NCBI GenBank assembly: GCA_046262415.1
Contig: JBHEMU010000138.1
Span: forward strand, 1 to 5,015
Origin: JACDAS01 sp046262415
Lineage (GTDB): Bacteria > Actinomycetota > Thermoleophilia > Gaiellales > Gaiellaceae
Length of the DNA: 5,015 nt
Direction: 5' to 3'
Under the pieces are notes generated by a model, which did not search any database, was not told the origin of the DNA, and saw only the letters and a list, made by a program, of their open reading frames with translations. The position numbers and the translations under genes were made by a program. This document shows positions 1 through 4,280 of the stretch, one piece after another (within the stretch, counting starts at the first letter, position 1; each line of letters begins with the position of its first letter).

Positions 1-248
1 GGCGAAAGGCCCTCGATCGAATCCACGTCGGGCTTCTCCATCATCTGCAGGAACTGGCGCGCGTAGGCGGAGAGCGACTCCACGTAGCGGCGCTGACCCT
101 CGGCGTAGATCGTGTCGAAGGCGAGCGAGGACTTCCCCGAGCCGGACAGGCCGGTGATGCAGATCAGCGCATGCCGGGGCAGCCGGACGGTGATGTCCTT
201 GAGGTTGTGCTCGCGCGCACCGTGGACGACGAGCTCGTCGGCGGCCAT
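1..248 (-). CDS. uvrA: UvrA, excinuclease ABC subunit A (N-terminal 82 codons, cut by window edge)
   Basis: UvrA is the damage-sensing ATPase of nucleotide excision repair. It forms a dimer that loads UvrB onto damaged DNA in the cytoplasm. Reading leftward from the ATG at 248-246, the fragment begins with a typical UvrA opening: VVHGAREHNLKDITV at residues 7-21, the Walker A loop GLSGSGKS at 33-40, then SSLAFDTIYAEGQRRYVESL at 40-59 and SAYARQFLQMMEKPDVDSIE at 60-79. These stretches are nearly invariant in the family, so the identification is secure. The full protein is normally about 950 residues, so over 90% lies beyond the left edge; truncation is by the window, not by mutation. The ATG is the only start consistent with the family N-terminus. 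It has no Shine-Dalgarno, but a TAnnnT -10 element lies 7 nt upstream and a LexA box lies just beyond that. SOS control is expected. Confidence 0.97.
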   Translation of the reverse strand, partial: MAADELVVHGAREHNLKDITVRLPRHALICITGLSGSGKSSLAFDTIYAEGQRRYVESLSAYARQFLQMMEKPDVDSIEGLS

Positions 249-255
249 GACGGTC

Positions 256-261
256 AGTCTA
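256..261 (-). promoter_or_regulatory. -10 element of uvrA, leaderless type
   Basis: On the minus strand the hexamer TAGACT is followed by exactly 7 nt and then the uvrA ATG. A TAnnnT hexamer 6-8 nt before the start codon is the usual signature of leaderless genes in actinobacteria, because transcription begins at or next to the A of ATG. No Shine-Dalgarno is seen between this element and the ATG, which fits. No clear -35 hexamer is visible. Its expected place overlaps the right half of the LexA box. Confidence 0.6.
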
Positions 262-267
262 GCCGGT

Positions 268-281
268 CGAACGTGTGTTCG
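268..281. promoter_or_regulatory. LexA (SOS) box upstream of uvrA
   Basis: The 14-mer CGAACGTGTGTTCG is a perfect CGAAC-N4-GTTCG dyad, matching the LexA operator of Gram-positive bacteria and actinobacteria. It ends 19 nt upstream of the uvrA start codon and sits between the -10 element and the expected -35 position, so bound LexA would block RNA polymerase. The dyad extends outward: GCCGG at 262-266 mirrors CCGGC at 282-286, with one extra T (267) on the left arm. uvrA is a classic SOS gene in many bacteria, so sequence and context agree. Binding itself is inference. Confidence 0.88.
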
Positions 282-302
282 CCGGCGCCGTCACGCGCTT
301 CG

Positions 303-395
303 CTAATCGTCGCGCCTCGTGCTCCGGGAGACGATCGCGTAGACGAGGACGCCGACGACGACGGCGACCACCGCGACCGCTACGAACTGACTCAT
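303..395 (-). CDS. Candidate 30-residue single-span membrane protein
   Basis: From ATG at 395-393 to TAG at 305-303, the frame encodes 30 residues: a short polar start (MSQF), a Val/Ala-rich hydrophobic stretch at about residues 5-22 containing one Gly, and a basic tail (SRSTRRDD). This is the pattern of a single membrane helix with a cytoplasmic Arg-rich C-terminus. Nearly all third codon positions are G or C, as expected of real genes here. It lies in the gap between the PH-domain gene (57 nt upstream, same strand) and uvrA, in a stretch otherwise unexplained. Against it: no Shine-Dalgarno and no TAnnnT element precede the ATG, and Val/Ala runs can arise by chance from GTC/GCG-rich DNA. I recognise no family, and no function is proposed. 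Confidence 0.42.
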   Translation of the reverse strand: MSQFVAVAVVAVVVGVLVYAIVSRSTRRDD

Positions 396-407
396 GCCGG
401 CCGTACG

Positions 408-439
408 GGCGGCGAGGGCGAACCGGTTTGCCCGCCGCC
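408..439 (-). terminator. Strong GC hairpin after the PH-domain gene, possible terminator
   Basis: In minus-strand RNA, GGCGGCG (439-433) pairs with CGCCGCC (414-408). An inner GGC/GCC stem (432-430 with 419-417) follows, with a 2-nt bulge and a loop of AAACCGGTTC. The hairpin begins 11 nt after the PH-domain stop codon, a good place for termination. No U-run follows it, so a classical intrinsic terminator is not shown. It could also stabilise the 3' end or structure the leader of the small downstream frame. Confidence 0.35.
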
Positions 440-450
440 GGGTGTCGCGG

Positions 451-900
451 CTACGCGCAGAGCCGCTCGACGAGCCGGTACACGCGGCGCGCCTGCGGCA
501 CGTGGTCGAGCTCGAGGGGCCCGGCGACGACGGTGCCGTAGCCGAGCAGCTTGCCGAGGAGCGTCTCCTCCAGATCGAGGCTCTGGATCGAACGGAGCCG
601 GACCGCCGAGGCTCGGCGCCTGAGCGTCCCGTGGACGACGAAGACCTTCTCCGTCGTGACGACCATGCGCGTGCGCTCCCACCGCCAGACCGCCCGGAGC
701 GCCACGGCGGCGCCCGCGGCGACGAGCGGGGCGCCGAGGACCGTCAGCGGCCACCCCGCCGCGACGAGGAGGCCGCCCGCCGCGGCGAGCCCCAGGGCCC
801 GCAGGAGCGGGCGCGCGAGCACGATCCCGTGGCGGCGGGCCTCGAGACAGATCTCCTCTTCGGGGGCGGAGAGCATCTCCGACTGCCTTCGTCGGGACAC
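451..900 (-). CDS. Small membrane protein with bacterial PH domain (bPH2 / YdbS-like)
   Basis: The 149-residue product has two hydrophobic segments at about residues 32-49 and 52-72, close enough to form a helical hairpin. A C-terminal bacterial PH domain follows from about residue 74 to the end. The domain shows the usual order: WERTRMVVTTEKVFVVHG (beta strands and turn), then LRSIQSLDLEETLLGKLLGYGTV, where the I-Q-S-L-D-L strand and the G-Y-G-T-V turn are typical of the PF03703 (former DUF304) fold. Such proteins sit in the cytoplasmic membrane; their biochemical role is poorly defined. I chose GTG at 900-898 because AGGAG lies 6 nt upstream (907-911), the best ribosome site in the window. 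An ATG at 876-874 (141 residues) is the alternative, with GAAGG 9 nt upstream. The gene is divergent from the AI-2E transporter. A longer open frame upstream, to 1173, would overlap that transporter and is not credible. Confidence 0.85.
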   Translation of the reverse strand: MSRRRQSEMLSAPEEEICLEARRHGIVLARPLLRALGLAAAGGLLVAAGWPLTVLGAPLVAAGAAVALRAVWRWERTRMVVTTEKVFVVHGTLRRRASAVRLRSIQSLDLEETLLGKLLGYGTVVAGPLELDHVPQARRVYRLVERLCA

Positions 901-1003
901 ATGCCGCTCCTGCGTAGTGCCTCGTCCAGTAACGTTGCCGAGCTTCTGGGTCGCGAGCACACGAGTTTGCATCCGCGCGGTACGGGTCACACACTGCGCA
1001 CTC
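901..1003. promoter_or_regulatory. Divergent intergenic region between PH-domain and AI-2E genes
   Basis: These 103 bases must carry both promoters unless the genes are read from elsewhere. The only clear element is the AGGAG ribosome site of the PH gene (907-911, read on the minus strand). An AACGTT palindrome lies at 931-936. No convincing -10 hexamer is seen for either gene. Upstream of the AI-2E start there is neither a Shine-Dalgarno nor a TAnnnT element at leaderless spacing, so its promoter remains unassigned. Confidence 0.4.
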
Positions 1004-2041
1004 ATGAGAGAGACCGCACGCCGCGCCTTCATCGGGACCGTCGTCGCCGGCGGCGTCGTGGTGCTCGCGCTGGCGCTCTGGAAGATCCGGATCCTGCTGG
1101 CGATCCTCTTCCTCGCATTCATCATCGCCGCCGCGATGCGGCCCACGGTCGATGCCCTGCAGCGGCGGCGCATCCCGCGGGGCGTGAGCGTGCTGCTGCA
1201 CTACTTCGGGATCCTCGGTGCGATCGGCGTCTTCATCTGGCTGGTCGTGCCGAAGGCGATCAACCAGGTGCAGGACGCGATCGACAACCTGCCCGAGGCG
1301 ACCGAAGGGTCGAAGGGGATCAAGCACGAGATCCTCGAGGGCATCCAGGACCGCCTCGACCACCTGCCGTCGGGCGACGAGCTCCTCGACCCCGCGCTCG
1401 AGATCACGACGACCGCCTTCGAGGTCGTGATCGGCATCTTCTTCACGCTCGCGACGGCCGCCTACTGGATCTTCGAGCGCCAGCGGGCCCAGCGCCTCGT
1501 GCTCAGCCTCGTGCCGCGCCCGAAACGCCGCGTCGTACGGGACACGTGGGACCTGATCGACCTCAAGCTCGGAGCGTTCGTGCGCGGGCAGATCGTGCTG
1601 ATCGTGCTCGTGGGCACGGTGCTCTCGATCTGCTTCGCGATCGCCGGGCTGCCGTACTGGATCCTCGTCGGCGCCTTCGGGGGCGTGGTCGAAATCGTGC
1701 CCGTGATCGGCCCGCTCGCGGCGGGCGCCCTGGCGGTGGGCGTCGGGCTGACCGAGTCGTGGCAGCTGGGCCTCGCCGCGGGCCTGATCGTGCTGATCGT
1801 CCGCCTGCTCGAGGACTACCTCGTCATCCCCAAGGTGCTCGGCGACGCGGTCGGACTCTCGCCCCTCGTCGTCCTCGTCTCGGTGACGGCGGTCGGGCTC
1901 CTCTTCGGCGGGTTCGCGGTGCTCCTGGCCGTCCCGCTCGCCGCGGTGCTGGCGACGCTGGTCGACGTGATCGTGCTGGACAAGAACCCGGCCGACGGGG
2001 ACGTGCCGGCGGTCTTGTTCCCGGCACAGGACTCCGAGTAG
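1004..2041 (+). CDS. AI-2E family transporter (PF01594-type permease)
   Basis: The 345-residue polytopic membrane protein is close to the usual family length of about 350. An N-terminal pair of helices (residues about 10-45) and a third at about 62-83 are followed by a soluble, partly charged region (84-132), as in family members. Helices then resume at about 136-155 and 194-325. Family signatures are in order: KLGAFVRGQIVLIVLVG (188-204), VEIVPVIGPLAA (229-240), LLEDYLVIPKVLGDAVGLSPL (268-288) and FGGFAVLLAVPLAAVLATL (301-319). Some members were proposed to export autoinducer-2 and others work in ion/H+ antiport, so the substrate cannot be read from sequence. The ATG is chosen because it lies just before the first helix; the frame is open far upstream but would overlap the divergent PH gene. 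No ribosome site is seen. The C-terminal tail (about 326-345) is short and acidic. Confidence 0.93.
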   Translation: MRETARRAFIGTVVAGGVVVLALALWKIRILLAILFLAFIIAAAMRPTVDALQRRRIPRGVSVLLHYFGILGAIGVFIWLVVPKAINQVQDAIDNLPEATEGSKGIKHEILEGIQDRLDHLPSGDELLDPALEITTTAFEVVIGIFFTLATAAYWIFERQRAQRLVLSLVPRPKRRVVRDTWDLIDLKLGAFVRGQIVLIVLVGTVLSICFAIAGLPYWILVGAFGGVVEIVPVIGPLAAGALAVGVGLTESWQLGLAAGLIVLIVRLLEDYLVIPKVLGDAVGLSPLVVLVSVTAVGLLFGGFAVLLAVPLAAVLATLVDVIVLDKNPADGDVPAVLFPAQDSE

Positions 2042-2060
2042 GGCTACGGCGACCGGCGCA

Positions 2061-2074
2061 GGTCCGGACGGACC
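2061..2074. terminator. Short hairpin after the AI-2E gene
   Basis: GGTCC (2061-2065) and GGACC (2070-2074) form a perfect 5-bp stem with a GGAC loop, starting 19 nt after the AI-2E stop. No T-run follows, so it is only a weak terminator candidate. It is part of a series of stem-loops in this convergent gap. Confidence 0.25.
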
Positions 2075-2078
2075 AGCT

Positions 2079-2128
2079 AGGCGGCGCTTGCGACGCCGAC
2101 CTCCGGAGCAAGGCTTGCCCGTGCTCCG
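2079..2128. terminator. Two adjacent stem-loops in a convergent gap, possible two-way terminator
   Basis: The first stem-loop pairs AGGCGGCG (2079-2086) with CGCCGACCT (2094-2102), giving 8 bp with one bulged A and a 7-nt loop. The second pairs CGGAGCA (2104-2110) with TGCTCCG (2122-2128), a perfect 7-bp stem around an 11-nt loop. They lie between the ends of the AI-2E gene and the 79-residue gene, which face each other, so they could stop transcripts from both sides. Neither strand has a U-run after a stem. Structure is seen; the terminating role is inferred. Confidence 0.35.
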
Positions 2129-2172
2129 TCTGAGCCGACCGCACGAGCGCATCCGGGTAGAGACCCACGGTC

Positions 2173-2412
2173 CTAGGCCTTGCGCCAGCGCCCGAAGATC
2201 AGGCCGCCGAGCGTGAAGCCGAGGCCGAATGTTCCGATCGCGAAGCCGCCGATCGCCAGCGCCTTCCGCCACGTCGAGAGGCGCTGCCAGCGCCCGAGCG
2301 CCTCCTGCTCCTCCGTCGTCAGCGGCTCGCCGCGGCGCTGCTTGCGCAGGGCTCCCCCGGCGCGGAGGCCGAGGTAGAGATCGTCGAAGATCTCGGCCGA
2401 CTCGTCCGCCAT
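2173..2412 (-). CDS. Hypothetical 79-residue protein with C-terminal glycine-rich membrane segment
   Basis: I do not recognise a family. The N-terminal half (residues 1-49) is polar and probably soluble: an acidic start (MADESAEIFDDLY), a basic patch (LRKQRRG, 22-28), then a charged helix-like stretch with two Trp (TTEEQEALGRWQRLSTWRK, 32-50). Residues 51-74 form one hydrophobic segment rich in glycine, with GxxxG spacings at 56/60, 65/69 and 70/74, and the protein ends in a basic cap (RWRKA). This resembles a tail-anchored or single-span protein whose helix could pack against copies of itself. The start is ATG at 2412-2410, preceded by TACACT and 7 nt, a leaderless arrangement, with no Shine-Dalgarno. 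An open frame runs upstream to 2664, but that part overlaps the phosphoesterase gene and looks like shadow sequence. Codon use is G/C-ending, supporting a real gene. Confidence 0.75.
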   Translation of the reverse strand: MADESAEIFDDLYLGLRAGGALRKQRRGEPLTTEEQEALGRWQRLSTWRKALAIGGFAIGTFGLGFTLGGLIFGRWRKA

Positions 2413-2440
2413 GGCATCGAGTGTATAGCCTCGACCGGCG
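2413..2440. promoter_or_regulatory. 28-bp divergent promoter with shared TATA core
   Basis: Only 28 bases separate the start codons of the 79-residue gene (minus) and the phosphoesterase (plus). The centre is TGTATAGC (2422-2429). Its self-complementary TATA (2424-2427) can be part of a -10 element on both strands. Minus strand: TACACT (2425-2420), 7 nt, ATG. Plus strand: TAGCCT (2426-2431), 9 nt, GTG, or TATAGC at 2424-2429. Neither gene has a Shine-Dalgarno, so both would be leaderless or nearly so. Any -35 elements or operators would fall inside the opposite coding region. Confidence 0.6.
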
Positions 2441-3250
2441 GTGCCCGCCCGGATTCTCCACCTCTCCGACCTCCATGTCGGGAAGCGAGAAGCGGCCGAG
2501 ATCACCGCGCCGCTGGCCGCGCTGATCGAGTCGGCCGCGCCCGAGCTGGTGATCGCGAGCGGCGACCTGACGCACCGCGGCCGGCCGGACCAGCACGAGC
2601 GCGCGGCAACCTTCCTCAAGGGACTCAGCCCCAACGTCCTCGCGATCCCCGGCAACCACGACATCCCCTACACGTTCCCGGCGCGCTTCACCCGCCCCTG
2701 GCGCGAGTTCGAGCGCCACTGGCAGACGACGGAGCCCCTCTACAGCTCACCCGCGCTCCACGTCGTGGGGCTCAACTCCGTCCGCCCCTGGCGCCATCAG
2801 TCGGGCCGGCTGCGAGCCACCCAGCTCGAGCGGACGAGCAGGGTGCTCGACGAGGCCGCCTCGGGGGCGCTTCGGGTCGTCGCCCTGCACCACCATCTGC
2901 TCGGCGCACCCTGGCGTTCGACGAAGAAGCCGGTCGCCCGTCGCAACGCCGTCCTGGCCGGCCTGGTGGAGGCTGGAGCGGAGCTGATCGTCGCCGGCCA
3001 CATCCACCAGAGCGCCGTCAGCGAACGGCGCGAGTTCGAGGTCTCGGGCGGCGGGGAGCGCGGCGTCACCGTCTCGATCGCCCCCGGCCTGGGCCAGCCG
3101 CGCCCGAACCGCCGCGGCGAGGCGCGCGGCCTGCACCTCTACGAGGCGGACGCGGCGACGCTGCGAGTTCAGACGTACATCTGGCGCGGAGACCGGTGGG
3201 CGCTGACGGCGGTGCGCGTCTTCCCGCGCGGGCGCGAAGCGCTCATGTGA
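2441..3250 (+). CDS. Calcineurin-like metallophosphoesterase (Icc/CpdA-like)
   Basis: This 269-residue cytoplasmic enzyme carries all metal-binding motifs of the PF00149 fold in order: SDLH (residues 9-12, DxH), GDLTHRG (41-47), GNHD (71-74), the His cluster at LHHHL (149-153) and GHIHQ (186-190, GHxH). These bind two metal ions and cleave phosphoesters. Spacing resembles class III cyclic nucleotide phosphodiesterases such as CpdA, but many relatives act on other substrates, so cAMP as substrate is only a guess. The rest is a C-terminal beta-rich part (about 195-269) with many Arg. The GTG start at 2441 is forced: an in-frame TAG lies at 2426-2428, no other start codon lies between, and the DxH motif begins by residue 10. 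There is no ribosome site. It is divergent from the 79-residue gene and ends 13 bp from the oppositely directed secreted-protein gene. Confidence 0.93.
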   Translation: MPARILHLSDLHVGKREAAEITAPLAALIESAAPELVIASGDLTHRGRPDQHERAATFLKGLSPNVLAIPGNHDIPYTFPARFTRPWREFERHWQTTEPLYSSPALHVVGLNSVRPWRHQSGRLRATQLERTSRVLDEAASGALRVVALHHHLLGAPWRSTKKPVARRNAVLAGLVEAGAELIVAGHIHQSAVSERREFEVSGGGERGVTVSIAPGLGQPRPNRRGEARGLHLYEADAATLRVQTYIWRGDRWALTAVRVFPRGREALM

Positions 3251-3263
3251 CCGTTACGCGTGC

Positions 3264-4181
3264 TTAGCGGGACGAGCTGAGGCTGACCGAGGCAGCCCAG
3301 CTTCGCTTGCCGCTCAGGTCGACAGTCTGGAGGCGGTACGTGGAAGATCCCGCGCTCGGGCGGCGGTCGACGAACGTGTACCCGGCGCCCGCCGAGCGCC
3401 CGGAGCGCTTGGCCGCGATCAGCGAGCGATTCAGCTTCAGGGTGCGCGCGCCCGAACTGCGGTAGAGGTTGAACCCGGCCACGTCGGTCTCGGCAGCCGT
3501 CCGCCAGCGCACGGCCACGCTCCGGCCACGCGAGGCAGCGCTGAGCCGCGTGACCGCCACCGCAGTCGGTCCGCTGAGCTCCAGGGTCCAGCCTCCGCAG
3601 ATGCAGTTGACCGGCGCGAAGAGCGTGCAGTCGTCGACGACGTACAGGTCCCAGTCGCCGTTCGGATCGGTGCCGTCGAAGACGGAGAGCGAAGCGCCGT
3701 AGGGACCAGCGGGCGCGCCTGCGAAGGAATCTGGCTCATCCTCGGTGCAACCGGCCGTGGGACCGTAGTTGCTCGGCGCGTACGTTCCGGACGTGATCTC
3801 CGATTCGTCGGGAAGCGGCGGCAGCGCCGGCCCGGGAGGCTCAGCGAGCGTGATGTCGACCGCGGCGAGCGCCGTGCCGTTGCCGGCGTCGGACATGAGC
3901 ACGACCGAAGCTCCGGTCGGACCGACGAGCAACACGTCGATGTCATCGGGAAAGTCGTGGGTGACCGAGTTGAGGGTGACGCTGACGCCTCCGGCGGGGA
4001 TGGAGGTCGGTGCACCCGCGACGGTGAGCGTCGACACGGGGGCCGAGCCTCCGTCGGGGATGGCTATGGGCGGACTCGGCCCGTAGGTGTCGGCCGGCGC
4101 CGCTCCGGCGATCGGAACCAAGCACAGTGCGCAGAGAGGAAGACCCAGCGCGATCCTGCGCATCGACCTCCCGAGGATCAT
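3264..4181 (-). CDS. Secreted protein with P/Homo B domain and fibronectin-III-like module
   Basis: The 305-residue product starts with a signal peptide: basic n-region (MRR at 7-9), hydrophobic core (about 10-27) and a likely signal peptidase I site at AGA|A (25-28) or APA|D (28-31). Residues about 48-204 match the proprotein convertase P domain (PF01483): SVTHDFPDDIDVLLVGPTGA (72-91), then SVFDGTDPNGDWDLYVVDD (166-184) and GGWTLELSG (196-204). Four Cys (145, 185, 193, 195) may form disulfides outside the cell. Residues about 208-303 look like a fibronectin-III module (VAVRWRTAAETDVAGFNLYR ... YRLQTVDLSGKRSW). P domains usually follow a subtilisin-type protease, absent here, so a binding or structural role is more likely. 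There is no C-terminal anchor. The start may be ATG 4181 (TAGGTT 6 nt upstream) or ATG 4163 (GGGAGG 3 nt upstream); both give a signal peptide. The stop is TAA. Confidence 0.85.
   Translation of the reverse strand: MILGRSMRRIALGLPLCALCLVPIAGAAPADTYGPSPPIAIPDGGSAPVSTLTVAGAPTSIPAGGVSVTLNSVTHDFPDDIDVLLVGPTGASVVLMSDAGNGTALAAVDITLAEPPGPALPPLPDESEITSGTYAPSNYGPTAGCTEDEPDSFAGAPAGPYGASLSVFDGTDPNGDWDLYVVDDCTLFAPVNCICGGWTLELSGPTAVAVTRLSAASRGRSVAVRWRTAAETDVAGFNLYRSSGARTLKLNRSLIAAKRSGRSAGAGYTFVDRRPSAGSSTYRLQTVDLSGKRSWAASVSLSSSR
3275..3302 (+). terminator. Stem-loop downstream of the phosphoesterase gene, inside the opposing gene
   Basis: AGCT (3275-3278) and GGCTG (3281-3285) pair with CAGCC (3293-3297) and AGCT (3299-3302), with a small internal loop and a 7-nt loop. 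It begins 25 nt after the phosphoesterase stop and lies within the last codons of the opposing secreted-protein gene. Only a weak pyrimidine stretch (TCGCTT) follows. It could end the phosphoesterase transcript, but its coding constraint means the pairing may be chance. Confidence 0.2.
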
Positions 4182-4187
4182 GAGAGC

Positions 4188-4210
4188 AACCTAACCGAAT
4201 CGCCCGAATC
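4188..4210 (-). promoter_or_regulatory. Promoter of the secreted P-domain gene, with tandem GATTCGG repeat
   Basis: On the minus strand, TAGGTT (4193-4188) is followed by 6 nt and the ATG at 4181, a leaderless-type -10. Transcription from there would also give an 18-nt leader with GGGAGG for the alternative ATG at 4163. Just upstream, GATTCGG occurs twice (4210-4204 and 4201-4195) with a 9-nt period. The stretch 4186-4222 is clearly more AT-rich than its surroundings, as promoters in such genomes tend to be. No good -35 hexamer is seen; a regulator site in the repeats is speculative. Confidence 0.5.
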
Positions 4211-4259
4211 TAAACTCGATTCCGATCGGCACGGAAACCTAGCGTGTGAGCGCGCCGAT

Positions 4260-4272
4260 CGTGCCCCGCACG
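4260..4272 (-). terminator. Short hairpin after the PQQ-repeat gene
   Basis: CGTGC and GCACG form a perfect 5-bp stem with a 3-nt loop, 8 nt past the stop codon of the PQQ-repeat gene. There is no U-run on the minus-strand RNA. Position favours a 3'-end role, but the stem is short. Confidence 0.25.
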
Positions 4273-4280
4273 CCCTGATC

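Noticed and set aside
551..1003. An N-terminal extension of the AI-2E transporter in the same frame.
   Set aside because: It would overlap the divergent PH-domain gene by about 350 bp and adds Arg/Ser/Ala-rich sequence unlike the family N-terminus.
394..2133. A 579-codon plus-strand frame overlapping the PH-domain and AI-2E genes.
   Set aside because: Arg/Pro/Ala-rich translation in the wrong frame of a real gene; no motif and no plausible start.
2042..2172. A tRNA or known riboswitch in the structured convergent gap.
   Set aside because: No cloverleaf, T-loop motif or conserved riboswitch core can be found; only simple stem-loops are seen.
2413..2664. An upstream extension of the 79-residue protein to 163 codons.
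   Set aside because: It would overlap the forced phosphoesterase start and its catalytic N-terminal coding region, and the added residues are Arg/Ser-rich shadow sequence.
392..2719. A 775-codon open frame on the minus strand.
   Set aside because: It runs antisense to the well-supported AI-2E gene and overlaps three other genes. Its product is low-complexity Arg/Asp/Glu/Gly/Ala, typical of shadow frames in GC-rich DNA, and has no recognisable domain.
3022..3038. CGAAC ... GTTCG inside the phosphoesterase gene as a second LexA box.
   Set aside because: The half-sites are 7 bases apart rather than 4, and the site lies deep in a coding region.
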